A stretch of DNA of 64,000 nt, taken from Bifidobacterium asteroides. GTDB taxonomy: Bacteria; Actinomycetota; Actinomycetes; Actinomycetales; Bifidobacteriaceae. A program made the position numbers and the translations under genes. This document shows, piece by piece, positions 54,889 to 63,698 of this stretch. Under the pieces are notes generated by a model. That model saw nothing but the letters and a program-made list of their open reading frames with translations, searched no databases and was not told the origin of the DNA. The stretch covers positions 1,054,001 through 1,118,000 of the forward strand of contig NZ_CP048272.1 in assembly GCF_019469425.1 (NCBI RefSeq). Reading direction: 5' to 3'. Position 1 is the stretch's first letter; the number at the start of each line of letters is the position of its first letter.

Positions 54889-55131
54889 ATGAAGGATCAG
54901 GATACAAGTAAGAACTTCCTGAATTCGCTGGAAGGATTCGAAGCTGATTTGGACCAAACCAAGTACCCGGCTACACGGTCCTTCATCAGCAGCATCATTT
55001 CACGAGTCAAGCTGCAACAGTCTGGACAGGCGTCGGCTTTCACCCTGGAAACTGTATTAGCAGACACAGCACAAACCTTGTACTTCATTGAAACAAGGTT
55101 GGATGCACTAGAGCACAAGGTTGAAAGCTAG
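54889..55131 (+). CDS. Small hypothetical protein, third gene of the sdp-like operon
   Basis: An 80-residue, soluble, mostly helical protein with acidic and Ser/Gln/Leu-rich composition and no signal peptide. No family recognised. AAGGAGG sits before ATG 54889 with good spacing, and the gene begins 37 bases after the sdpI stop, followed by a terminator at 55140-55185. The strong RBS and operon position argue that it is real. Its role in immunity, if any, is unknown. Confidence 0.55.
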   Translation: MKDQDTSKNFLNSLEGFEADLDQTKYPATRSFISSIISRVKLQQSGQASAFTLETVLADTAQTLYFIETRLDALEHKVES

Positions 55132-55139
55132 TACATTCC

Positions 55140-55185
55140 TATCGGGGATCGTTGGGGATATGAGAGCATCCCCGGTATCTTTCTC
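55140..55185 (+). terminator. Terminator of the sdp-like operon
   Basis: TATCGGGGAT (55140-55149) pairs with ATCCCCGGTA (55168-55177), with one G-T pair, around an 18-base loop. TCTTTCTC follows. A second stem, GGGGAT with ATCCCC (55154-55173), can form in its place. Confidence 0.7.
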
Positions 55186-55300
55186 ATCTGACTAAACCGA
55201 TAATGACTGGCTGCATATCCAGCAATCGTCTGCGTTCACATTCTTGAATCTGTATAGCTATTGGGTCGGGTTAGGTCTTGTGAAGGTATGTTCTTCGTTA

Positions 55301-55546
55301 TTAACAATCCTCAGTTTTGCTTAAATTGATGAATTCGTATATGCCATCATTCGATTTTTGCAATTTCGAACCATCTACTCTAAACCCTGCTCTCTGATAG
55401 ACTTTAATCGCACTTTTATTGAAGCTGGCTACATCCTCTGGATCATTCTCCATGTCATAAAAACTATATCTATCCTTATAATGCCATTTTCTGGCAATCT
55501 GGTCTGCATTTGCCTGAGTTAAGTGTGTTATTTTCTTAAATTTCAT
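55301..55546 (-). pseudogene. Internally deleted GNAT acetyltransferase remnant
   Basis: An 81-codon frame whose two halves match opposite ends of a GNAT acetyltransferase. Residues 1-40 read ITHLTQANADQIARKWHYKDRYSFYDMENDPEDVASF, an N-terminal GNAT start. Residues 42-60 read NKSAIKVYQRAGF, the conserved region near the acetyl-CoA-binding end. The roughly 80 residues that normally lie between (with the Q/RxxGxG/A loop) are missing, with the joint at about residue 41. The base composition is AT-rich, unlike the neighbours. AAGGATT precedes ATG 55546. It is probably non-functional. Confidence 0.6.
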
Positions 55547-55734
55547 ATTGAATCCTTACTCAATCTGCAGACTCAGAATTAATATCGGTTGCAATGACAC
55601 AAAGACTTCGCTTAAGTATCCCCACAGTTAATCAATAAAACCTGAATTGTGGGATAGACACAAATCCCACTATGCATTGCGCTGCGACTGGAGTGTGATG
55701 GTCGGGGTGCCGCTCACGAGCTGCAGGGTTATGG
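55547..55734. other. Intergenic region with a stem-loop, no gene
   Basis: GTGGGAT (55649-55655) and ATCCCAC (55664-55670) form a perfect 7-bp stem with an 8-base loop. It lies about 65 bases before the terminator at 55735-55779. A small plus-strand RNA ending there is possible but not shown. Confidence 0.35.
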
Positions 55735-55779
55735 AAAGGTCCCTGGGCCGACTAAGGAGCCAGGCCGGGGACCTTTTTT
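55735..55779. terminator. Bidirectional terminator at the cmk-der end
   Basis: AAAGGTCCC (55735-55743) pairs with GGGACCTTT (55768-55776). Six T residues follow on the plus strand (55774-55779). On the minus strand the T run is three bases. The cmk-der stop codon abuts the stem, so it is likely that gene's terminator, and it can also stop plus-strand transcripts. Confidence 0.65.
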
Positions 55780-57887
55780 CATTTACGCTTCTTCTTCTCG
55801 CGGATATGCACGGAGATCTGGATGGGAGTGCCCTCGAAGCCGAACTCCTCGCGCAGGCAGCGTTCCAGATAGCGACGGTAGCCGTGCTCCAGGAAGCCGG
55901 TGGCGAAGATCACGAAACGCGGCGGCCTGGTGGAGGCCTGGGTGGCGAAGAGGATCCTCGGTTGTTTGCCGCCTCGCAGTGGATGCGGGTGGGCGGCCTG
56001 AACCTTGCCCAGGAAGGAGTTGAGCTTGCCGGTCGGTATGCGCTTGTCCCATGATTTTAAAGCGGTGCGCATGGCCCTGGCCAGCCGGTTGGTGTGCCAG
56101 CCGGTCTTGGCAGACAGGTTGACCCGCTCAGCCCAGGTGACCCGGTCGAACTCGGTCTGCCAGAGCCGCTCGAGACGCTGACGGCCAAAGTCGTCCAGCA
56201 GATCCCATTTGTTGAAGACCAGGACAATGGCCCGGCCCGCATCCACGGCCTGGCTCATGACCTTGAGATCCTGGTCCGCAATGGGCTGGGATGCGTCAAA
56301 GAGGATGAGGGCCAGCTCCGAACGTTCGATGGCCGCCTGGGTGCGCAGACTGGAGTAGTACTCGGCTCCCGAAATCTTGTGCAGGCGGCGTTTGATGCCT
56401 GCAGTGTCGATGAAGAGCCAGTCTTTGCCCTCCACCTGGACGATCTCGTCGACCGGGTCACGGGTGGTGCCGGCCAGATCGTGGACCACTGCCCGCTCCT
56501 CATGGGCCAGCTGGTTGAGCAGGGAGGATTTGCCCACGTTGGGCCGGCCGACCAAGGCCACGCGGCGCAAGCCCTCGGGGGTGAGGAATCCAGAAGTTTT
56601 GTCGGCCTTCCTGAGTTGTTCCAGTGCTGTGTCCAGCAGATCGCCTATCCCCCGACCGTGCATGGCGGAGATGGCATAGGGTTCGCCCAGGCCCAGCTTC
56701 CAGAATTCGGAGGCGGTGTAGTCGGCCATCCGGTCATCCAGCTTATTCACAGCCAGAACCACCGGCTTGCCGGCGGCCCGCAGCATGGTGACGATCCGCT
56801 CGTCGCTGGCGGTCAGCCCCACTTGGCCGTCCACGACCAGAATGACGGCATCAGCCAGCGATACGGCCACTTGGGCTTGGGAGGCAATGGCGGATTCGAT
56901 ACCCTCCACATCGCTCTCCCATCCGCCGGTGTCCACCAGTTTGAATCGGGTGCCGGCCCACTCGGCCTCATAGCTGACTCGGTCCCGTGTCACGCCAGGG
57001 GTGTCCTCGACTACGGCGGCACGGCGGCCGAGAATCCTGTTGACCAGGGTGGACTTGCCTACGTTGGGCCTTCCGACCACAGCCAGCACGCCTACGGCCT
57101 TGGCGCCTTGGTCCTGGTCATCCCGCTTCTCGGAGCCGCCCTCCAAAAGGGCACGGTCCTCTTCATCCAGCTCATAGCCGTCCAGATTGCGGGCGTACTC
57201 GTCGTGGGAGTCTTTCTCCATGGCCGAAGAGACCAGGTCGATCAGGACTTGCAGTGTTTGCTCGAAGGTCAGATCGGAGTTGTCCAAGGTGGTCACACCA
57301 TCGGCGGCGTCCAAGAAAGAGGTGACCTTAGAATCTCGGGCATCCCGTGCGGCCAGATCCTCAGCGCCGGCTGACCCTGACCGGGCCTGGCCGCTGCGGC
57401 GGGCCTGGCGGACCTCCTCACGTGCTGTCAGCAGCACGCGGACCTGGGCATCCGGGGCCACCACCGTTGTGATGTCTCGCCCCTCGGCCACTACTCCGCG
57501 CTCCTGGTCGGCCATGATGGCCCGCTGAGCGGCGATGAGTACACGGCGCACGGCTGGAATTGAGGAAACCACAGAGACGTGCTCGGAAACCCTGGTGGAG
57601 CGTATATCCTGATCCACGTCCTGGTGGTCCAGACTGACACTGGGATGCTCCGGGTCCAGCCCCATGACCAGATGGCCGCCGGTGATGGAATCGGCTACGA
57701 CCTCGGTGATGGTCTCCTTATCGGGCTGGTCCGCGTCCAGGTCTAGCCCGCGTTCCATGCACCAGAGGGTGACCGCGCGGTACATGGCGCCCGTGTCCAG
57801 GTAGGCCAGTCCAAAATGCTTGGCTAGGGCCCGCGAAGTGGAGGACTTGCCCACTCCCGCAGGGCCATCGATGGCGACAGTGATCAC
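55779..57887 (-). CDS. cmk-der: Bifunctional cytidylate kinase / ribosome-associated GTPase Der
   Basis: A 702-residue fusion. Residues 1-225 are cytidylate kinase: [19 protein letters not shown] is Walker [13 protein letters not shown] the nucleotide site, and EGRDITT follows. Residues from about 265 are Der/EngA with two GTPase domains: GRPNVGKST and NKLD for the first, GRPNVGKSS and NKWD for the second, and a C-terminal KH-like domain. A polar linker of about 40 residues joins them. Cmk makes CDP and dCDP, and Der helps assemble the 50S subunit. The GTG start overlaps the rluB stop (GTGA at 57884-57887). Confidence 0.95.
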   Translation of the reverse strand: MITVAIDGPAGVGKSSTSRALAKHFGLAYLDTGAMYRAVTLWCMERGLDLDADQPDKETITEVVADSITGGHLVMGLDPEHPSVSLDHQDVDQDIRSTRVSEHVSVVSSIPAVRRVLIAAQRAIMADQERGVVAEGRDITTVVAPDAQVRVLLTAREEVRQARRSGQARSGSAGAEDLAARDARDSKVTSFLDAADGVTTLDNSDLTFEQTLQVLIDLVSSAMEKDSHDEYARNLDGYELDEEDRALLEGGSEKRDDQDQGAKAVGVLAVVGRPNVGKSTLVNRILGRRAAVVEDTPGVTRDRVSYEAEWAGTRFKLVDTGGWESDVEGIESAIASQAQVAVSLADAVILVVDGQVGLTASDERIVTMLRAAGKPVVLAVNKLDDRMADYTASEFWKLGLGEPYAISAMHGRGIGDLLDTALEQLRKADKTSGFLTPEGLRRVALVGRPNVGKSSLLNQLAHEERAVVHDLAGTTRDPVDEIVQVEGKDWLFIDTAGIKRRLHKISGAEYYSSLRTQAAIERSELALILFDASQPIADQDLKVMSQAVDAGRAIVLVFNKWDLLDDFGRQRLERLWQTEFDRVTWAERVNLSAKTGWHTNRLARAMRTALKSWDKRIPTGKLNSFLGKVQAAHPHPLRGGKQPRILFATQASTRPPRFVIFATGFLEHGYRRYLERCLREEFGFEGTPIQISVHIREKKKRK

Positions 57888-58657
57888 AGTCCGACCTCCT
57901 TATCCAGGGCCTTGATCTCAGCCGCCGAGAGCACCCTGTAGGAGCCCGGCCGAATCTCGCCCAGTCGGATGGGGCCGATCTGGGTGCGCACCAGCCGGGT
58001 CACCGGGTAACCGATGGCTCCGAAAATGCGCCGCACTATCCGGTTCTTGCCCGAATGCAGGACCACCTTGACGATGGTGTGCTCGCGGTTGTGGTCGATG
58101 ATGGCGCAATGGTCCAGGCGGATCAACCCGTCGTCCAGCTCCACCCCTTGGCTGACCAGCCTTCGGCAAACATTGCCGCCAATGTGGCCGCTGAGCGTAG
58201 CTATATAGGTCTTCTCCACCTCGTAACGCGGATGCATGACATGCTGGGCCAGCTCCCCGTCGTCGGTCATGAGAATGAGGCCTTCGGAGTCATAGTCCAG
58301 CCTACCCATGTGGAAGACGCGCTCGTAGCGGTCCCCGATGATGTCGCGCAGGGTGAACCGGCCCTTGGGATCGTCCATGGTCGAAAGGACCTTGCGGGGC
58401 TTGTTCAGCGCCAGCGTGACGTGCTTGTCGTTCAGGTGGATGCGGGATCCATCCACGCGAATTCGCTGATGGGAAGGGTCCACCCGGCTGCCCAAGGCGG
58501 TGACCAGCTCACCGTCGACCTCGACCCTGCCCTGGGTGATGATCTGTTCGCATTTGCGACGAGAGCCGAATCCGGCCTGGGCCAGCACCTTCTGGAGGCG
58601 GATACCCTCCTCCCCCTGTTCGCGCGCTCTGATCGCCTGTGTGTATGGATGTGGCAT
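57884..58657 (-). CDS. rluB: 23S rRNA pseudouridine synthase, RluB-type
   Basis: A 257-residue pseudouridine synthase of the RsuA/RluB branch. [34 protein letters not shown] is the S4 RNA-binding domain (residues 19-60). [20 protein letters not shown] carries the catalytic Asp. The end [19 protein letters not shown] is typical of RluB. GGGAGA precedes ATG 58657. It is coupled to cmk-der by a 4-base overlap, a pair that is common in actinobacteria. Confidence 0.93.
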   Translation of the reverse strand: MPHPYTQAIRAREQGEEGIRLQKVLAQAGFGSRRKCEQIITQGRVEVDGELVTALGSRVDPSHQRIRVDGSRIHLNDKHVTLALNKPRKVLSTMDDPKGRFTLRDIIGDRYERVFHMGRLDYDSEGLILMTDDGELAQHVMHPRYEVEKTYIATLSGHIGGNVCRRLVSQGVELDDGLIRLDHCAIIDHNREHTIVKVVLHSGKNRIVRRIFGAIGYPVTRLVRTQIGPIRLGEIRPGSYRVLSAAEIKALDKEVGL

Positions 58658-58828
58658 CGTTCTCCCAACGTGGCCTGATAGATATGCAACTGATACCGTT
58701 CTGAACGACCGCAGCCGCCGAAGAGGTCATATCATACTATATCGGAGCCTAGGGAAGTGTTGTTGGCTTGCCCTAAGCTAGAAACTGTCGTTGTTCATTG
58801 TCGTCGAAGGGATTGCAAGGTGGGGAAC

Positions 58829-60001
58829 ATGACTATGGAAGCAAGTGCTGAGCCGGTCCTCGAACAGGCGGACGGGAAGGTTGCTGCAAAGCCGGTCCGC
58901 AGGCGGATCAGGCCCCGTGATGTTCGCTGGATTCGTGCGGCCGCCGAGCTGGCGGGCACCTTCCTGATCTGCGCGGTCATCTACTTGTCATACAGCTTCG
59001 GCCAGTTAGTCATGGGCCAGCCCAGCGTGGCGCTGCCGGTTCTGGGAACCGCCCTGACCTACCTGGTTGTGACGGCCATGCTGGGAGGCGTCTCCGGTGG
59101 GCACTTCAACCCCGCCGTGACCGTGGCTGCCATGTTCACCTCGCAGATCAGCATGGTGGACGGGCTGATTTACATCGTCGCCCAGGTGATCGGTGCCATT
59201 GGCGCCGGTGCGGTCGCTATCGCCCTTATTCCTGTCAGCAAGTCCGTGCCTGACAGGACCTGGCTCATGTTCTCGGTCAACGGCTTTTCCGGCGGTTCGC
59301 CCGCTGCAGCCACCCTGAGCCAGCAGCACATCGCATTCGGGGCGCCCATGGCCATCGTGACTGAGCTCATTGGCTGCATAATCGTGGTGGCTGCAGCCAT
59401 CACCACCCTGCGCTCTGACGGACGCGCCCGTCGCAACCATGCTCTCTATACCGGGCTGGCCTATGGTGTCGGCGCACTGGTCACCTACCCCATCACCTGC
59501 TCGGGACTGAACCCCGCTCGTTCCACCGGCATCGCCATCTTCGCGCAGTCCAAGCACATGTCTGTCAGCCCGATCTCACAGCTCTGGCTCTTCTGGATCT
59601 GCCCGCTGCTGGCTGCCTCTCTGGTCGCCCTGGTCATTATCATGACCAGCATCATCACCGACAACATGGCTATGCGTGCCATTGGTGCCGCCACTGACGC
59701 TCAGCCGGAAGCGCAGGCACAAGTAGATGCTTTTGCTCCCGGTGTCCAGATTCAGGCAGGCGAGGATATGCAGGCCTCCGCTCCGGTTCAAAACCCCGCT
59801 GCTGCCGGCACAGCCACCCCTGCAGGCGCCAAAGCCCAGACTGTCGATGTATCGGCGCTATCCGATGTTGATGCTGACGAGGATGCCGTTGCCCCTGTCG
59901 AAGCAGGAACCATTCCCGATCTGCAAGTCAAACCCCTTCACACTGCTTCCGAAAAAGAAGACGGTGACGAGGAGCCCACAGACAAACCCGCTGAAGAATG
60001 A
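58829..60001 (+). CDS. MIP-family aquaporin/glycerol facilitator
   Basis: A 390-residue channel. The first half has HFNPAVT and the second GLNPARS, the two NPA boxes that line the pore, and there are about six membrane helices in residues 30-285. The remaining roughly 100 residues are a long acidic, Ala/Gln/Asp/Glu-rich cytoplasmic tail, longer than in most bacterial MIPs (about 250-280 in total). ATG 58829 with GGTGGGG upstream is chosen; ATG 58835 is also possible. Aquaporin versus glycerol channel cannot be decided from the visible residues. Confidence 0.88.
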   Translation: MTMEASAEPVLEQADGKVAAKPVRRRIRPRDVRWIRAAAELAGTFLICAVIYLSYSFGQLVMGQPSVALPVLGTALTYLVVTAMLGGVSGGHFNPAVTVAAMFTSQISMVDGLIYIVAQVIGAIGAGAVAIALIPVSKSVPDRTWLMFSVNGFSGGSPAAATLSQQHIAFGAPMAIVTELIGCIIVVAAAITTLRSDGRARRNHALYTGLAYGVGALVTYPITCSGLNPARSTGIAIFAQSKHMSVSPISQLWLFWICPLLAASLVALVIIMTSIITDNMAMRAIGAATDAQPEAQAQVDAFAPGVQIQAGEDMQASAPVQNPAAAGTATPAGAKAQTVDVSALSDVDADEDAVAPVEAGTIPDLQVKPLHTASEKEDGDEEPTDKPAEE

Positions 60002-60030
60002 ACTATTGAGGACTGAAAGCCTGAAAGGGG

Positions 60031-60378
60031 TCACAGAAGCAGCTGAATGCTGAAGTAAGTGACCAGAAGGCCAATGCCCAAGCCGAAGCTGATGAAAGCG
60101 TCAAAGGGTACTGACCGCACCTTCCAAGGACTGCGATCCTTGAGAATCAGGCGCAGGGCGCCGCAAACCAGAGCCGCGATGGACACCAGTCCAGTCGCGG
60201 CCCAGGTGTACCCGTAGAAAGCAACGAGCGCGGCGACCAACACGACCAGAAAGATGATGCCCTCGCAGACAGGACGGCCCTCTTGAGCCTCTGAGACGAA
60301 TGGATGGCCTCTACCGGATGTCTTGGGCGGCTGTGAGGGCGCGAGGTCCGGGTTTTCGGCATTATCTGTGTCTGCCAT
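60031..60378 (-). CDS. DUF3017-like membrane protein
   Basis: A 115-residue protein with a polar N-terminus and three hydrophobic segments (VCEGIIFLVVLVAALVAFYGYTW, ATGLVSIAALVCGALRL and DAFISFGLGIGLLVTYFSIQ). The pattern and size fit DUF3017, small actinobacterial membrane proteins. ATG 60378 has GGGGAAC close upstream and fits better than 60420. Function unknown. It ends 30 bases from the stop of the convergent MIP gene. Confidence 0.55.
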   Translation of the reverse strand: MADTDNAENPDLAPSQPPKTSGRGHPFVSEAQEGRPVCEGIIFLVVLVAALVAFYGYTWAATGLVSIAALVCGALRLILKDRSPWKVRSVPFDAFISFGLGIGLLVTYFSIQLLL

Positions 60379-60466
60379 GTTCCCCAGTTTCCGCATTCTC
60401 GAGGACCTCCATCTGCCCACTGCACTTGCTCTGCCGGTTCGAGCCTACCAGCGCTGTTGACGCAAA

Positions 60467-60510
60467 GCGACCGTACCGCCATCGTACTTGGACGATGATG
60501 GCACGGTCGC
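60467..60510 (-). terminator. Terminator of the aldehyde dehydrogenase gene
   Basis: GCGACCGT (60467-60474) pairs with ACGGTCGC (60503-60510). Inside, GCCATCGT and ACGAT...GGC extend the stem with a small bulge. TTT follows on the minus strand. It lies about 30 bases after the gene's stop. Confidence 0.7.
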
Positions 60511-60539
60511 TGTTTCAACAAGGAGTCAGAGCAGCCTGA

Positions 60540-61913
60540 TCAGTTGTTGTGTTGGAAGATCAGATGCTCGTTGGCGAAGGTGTCGAAGCCCAGGCTGTAG
60601 AGCTCGCGGCCATAGCCGGAGTTCTTGACGCCGCCGAAAGGCAGCTCAGGCATGGTCACCCAACTGCCATTGATGAAGGTCATGCCGGTTTCGATGCGAC
60701 TGGCCAGGGCATCAGCGTGGTCGGAGTCTTGGGAGAAGATTACGCCGCCCAGGCCGTAGCTAGAGTCATTGGCCAGATCCACGGCCTCGTCCTCGCTGGC
60801 CACCTTGTAGATGGTGGCCACAGGACCGAACATCTCCTGGTCATAGGCAGGGTTGTCACGGTCGATGTCCGTCAGGATAGTGGGGGTGAAAAAGGCCCCA
60901 GGCGAATCATAGGGCTTGCTGCCGCAGGCGACCTTGGCTCCGGCTGCCACGGCCCGGTCGACCTGCTTAGCCAGATTGTCACGCGCCGAAACCGTGCACA
61001 TGGGGGCCAGCGTGGTGTCGGGGTTGTTGGGATCACCCAGAACCATATGCGAGAAGGCGTCGACCATGAGCGAAACGAAGTCGTCGTAACGGTCCTCCAT
61101 GACGATGAAGCGCTTGGAGGCACAGCAGACCTGTCCGGCATTCATGAGCCTGGCCCCGGGTGCCACTTGCTTGAGGGCATTCCAATCAGCATCATCCAGG
61201 ATGATGAAGGCGTCGTTGCCGCCCAGCTCCATGGAGGACTTCTTCAGGTGGGCGCCGGCCGACTTGGCCACGGAGGCGCCGCCGCGCTCCGACCCGGTCA
61301 GAGCCACGCCAGAGACACGCGGATCGGCGATGGCACGGTCCACCTGGTCATAGTTGATGAAGAGGTTGGTCAGGCTGCCCTCGGGGGCTCCTGCCTTGGT
61401 CACGGTCTCTTCGAAAGCCACAGCCGAGCTAGGCACGTTGGAGGCATGCTTGAGGATCATGGGGTTGCCCAGAATGAAGTTGGGGGCAAACACGCGCATG
61501 ATCTGGTAGTAGGGGAAGTTCCAGGGCTCAACCATGACCAGGACGCCGGTGGCCTGCTTGACATAGTAGGCTTTGCCAGCAGGGTTGTCCAGGGGGACGG
61601 GAGCCAGCAGCTCCTCGGCCTGGTCGGCGAAGTAGTCTGCGATGTCCGCGCACAGCTCCACCTCGGCACGAGCCTCACCCACCAGCTTGCCCATGTCCCT
61701 GGTCATGTTGGTTGCCAGGGCGTCTTCATCCTGGCGAAAGAGCTTGGCCACCTGGCGCAGTTGCGCTGGACGGTCGCCGGGGCCCTCCTGCTTGCGCCAG
61801 GTCTTGTAGAGGTCATGGCCGCGGGCCAGTGCGTTCTCCAGGTCGTCGTCGGTGGCATCTGGATAGGTCTTGATCAGTTGGTTGTTAAAAGGATTGACTG
61901 TCTGATAGGTCAC
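60540..61913 (-). CDS. NAD(P)-dependent succinate-semialdehyde dehydrogenase-type aldehyde dehydrogenase
   Basis: A 457-residue aldehyde dehydrogenase. TGVLVMVEPWNFPYYQIMR lies at the cofactor site, MELGGNDAF carries catalytic Glu and NAGQVCCASKR catalytic Cys; MFGPVATIYKV and NGSWVTMPELPFGGVKNSGYGRE close the fold. The GGND (in place of GGKS) and the short N-terminus match the SSADH/GabD group, but the physiological substrate is not certain. The start is GTG at 61913, with GAAGGAG well placed upstream. A hairpin terminator follows. Confidence 0.88.
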   Translation of the reverse strand: MTYQTVNPFNNQLIKTYPDATDDDLENALARGHDLYKTWRKQEGPGDRPAQLRQVAKLFRQDEDALATNMTRDMGKLVGEARAEVELCADIADYFADQAEELLAPVPLDNPAGKAYYVKQATGVLVMVEPWNFPYYQIMRVFAPNFILGNPMILKHASNVPSSAVAFEETVTKAGAPEGSLTNLFINYDQVDRAIADPRVSGVALTGSERGGASVAKSAGAHLKKSSMELGGNDAFIILDDADWNALKQVAPGARLMNAGQVCCASKRFIVMEDRYDDFVSLMVDAFSHMVLGDPNNPDTTLAPMCTVSARDNLAKQVDRAVAAGAKVACGSKPYDSPGAFFTPTILTDIDRDNPAYDQEMFGPVATIYKVASEDEAVDLANDSSYGLGGVIFSQDSDHADALASRIETGMTFINGSWVTMPELPFGGVKNSGYGRELYSLGFDTFANEHLIFQHNN

Positions 61914-62044
61914 AATATCTCCTTCGATTTATGGATGCCCAGTCAGCATCATCGCTGGTCAGTTCATTCAGCATATCACCGCATTGGACCCCGCAGTCAA
62001 GGTATTTGTCACAAAACGACATTCGACCGCGAGGTCAGGTTTTA

Positions 62045-63646
62045 TCAGTGGAAGAAGTGGCGGGTTCCTGTCAGGTACATGGTCAGATCGGCATCCTGGG
62101 CGGCCTTGATCACCTCGGGATCGCGGATGGATCCTCCTGGCTGCACCACGGCCTTGATGCCAGCCTGGATCAGGTACTCCAGACCATCTGCGAAGGGGAA
62201 GAAGGCGTCGGACGCGGCCACTGAGCCCTCGGCGCGCTTACGGCCCTCATCCAGGGTATTGGCCCTCTCGACCGCCAGGTGGCTGGAGTCCACCCTGTTG
62301 ACCTGGCCCATGCCGATACCCACGGTAGCTCCCTGCTTGGCCAGGAGCACGGCGTTGGACTTGACCGAGCGGATAGCCCGCCAGGCAAAGGTGAGATCAT
62401 CCATGGTCACCTGGTCGGCGGGGTTTCCGGAGACCAGACGCCAGGTGGACGGGTCGTCTCCCGGGGCGTCGATCAGGTCGGGTGTCTGCACCAGGGCTCC
62501 CCCGTCGATGGGACGGATGACCGGACGAGGACGTGGACGGCGTTCCACAGAGAGGATGCGCAGGTTCTTCTTGGTTCGTAGCAGGTCCAGGGCCTCCGGC
62601 TCATAGCCTGGTGCCACGATCACCTCGGTAAAGACCGGCTTGATCTGCTGGGCCATGGTCAGGGTGACCGTGCGGTTGGCGGCGATGACCCCGCCATAGG
62701 CGCTCATGGGGTCGCAGGCATGGGCGCGGCGGTGGGCCTGGGCGATGTCCGCCCCTACGGCCAGACCGCAGGGGTTGGAATGCTTGACCACGGCCACCGC
62801 GGGCAGATCGGCAAAGTCCCATACCGACCGCCAAGCCGCGTCCGCATCCACATAGTTGTTGTAGCTCATTTCCTTGGCTCCCCTTAGGTGCTCTGCCGCG
62901 GCGAAGCCGTCCCGGTCCAGCGGATCCAGGTAGAGGGCTGCCTTTTGGTGGGGGTTCTCCCCGTAGCGCAGCTGGCTGGCCAGGCGCCAGGTGCGAGTCA
63001 ACGCCTGAGCTGGGCCCGGATCGTCAGCTTTGTCCTGCTTGTTGCCAACCCATGTGCGCGCTGTCCACTCGGCGATGGCCGCGTCATAGGAGGCGGTCAC
63101 CGCGAAGGCTTTGGCAGCCAGACGTCCGCGCTCAGCCAGGCTGAAACCGGTGCCGGAAGCGGTGCGCTCGGCGGCCAGGGCATAGTCGTCCGGGTCGGTG
63201 ATCACAGCCACGCTAGCGTGGTTCTTGGCAGCGGCCCGGATCATGGCGGGTCCGCCGATGTCGATGCGTTCCAGGCACTGATCAGCATCGGCGTCCTCAA
63301 GGACGGTCTGTTCAAAGGGGTAGAGGTTGACCACCACGAGGTCGAAGGGGGCTATGCCGAGATCCTTGAGTTGCTGGGCATGGTCAGGGTCGGTCATGTC
63401 GGCCAGCAGCCCGGCGTGGATGTGTGGATCCAGGGTCTTGACCCGGCCGTCAAGGCTCTCGGGAAAACCGGTGACCTTTTCCACCGGAGTGACCTGGACA
63501 CCCAGATCCTGCAGTGTTTTGGCCGTACTGCCGGTGGAGACGACCTCGGTGCCTGCCTGCCGGAAGGCCGATGCCAAGGCCTCAAGGCCCTGCTTGTGGT
63601 AGACCGAGACAAGCGCTCGGTTGATGGTTCGATTCGTGGTGACCAT
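62045..63646 (-). CDS. purH: Bifunctional AICAR transformylase / IMP cyclohydrolase
   Basis: A 533-residue enzyme completing IMP synthesis. The N-terminal IMP cyclohydrolase domain has the MGS-like [19 protein letters not shown] and [11 protein letters not shown]. The C-terminal AICAR formyltransferase domain has [13 protein letters not shown] (Lys-His dyad) and [22 protein letters not shown], and it closes with [18 protein letters not shown] 63646 with TAGGAGTAGGAG upstream is chosen over the longer frame to 63838. It lies downstream of the partial membrane protein gene on the same strand, an order seen in other actinobacteria. Confidence 0.95.
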   Translation of the reverse strand: MVTTNRTINRALVSVYHKQGLEALASAFRQAGTEVVSTGSTAKTLQDLGVQVTPVEKVTGFPESLDGRVKTLDPHIHAGLLADMTDPDHAQQLKDLGIAPFDLVVVNLYPFEQTVLEDADADQCLERIDIGGPAMIRAAAKNHASVAVITDPDDYALAAERTASGTGFSLAERGRLAAKAFAVTASYDAAIAEWTARTWVGNKQDKADDPGPAQALTRTWRLASQLRYGENPHQKAALYLDPLDRDGFAAAEHLRGAKEMSYNNYVDADAAWRSVWDFADLPAVAVVKHSNPCGLAVGADIAQAHRRAHACDPMSAYGGVIAANRTVTLTMAQQIKPVFTEVIVAPGYEPEALDLLRTKKNLRILSVERRPRPRPVIRPIDGGALVQTPDLIDAPGDDPSTWRLVSGNPADQVTMDDLTFAWRAIRSVKSNAVLLAKQGATVGIGMGQVNRVDSSHLAVERANTLDEGRKRAEGSVAASDAFFPFADGLEYLIQAGIKAVVQPGGSIRDPEVIKAAQDADLTMYLTGTRHFFH

Positions 63647-63698
63647 GGAAACTCCTACTCCTATGCTTGAATGCCGAGGCGCCCCGCCACCTTCGGAC

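Noticed and set aside
60549-62606. 685-codon plus-strand frame across the aldehyde dehydrogenase and purH
   Set aside because: Antisense shadow covering two minus-strand genes; no motifs.
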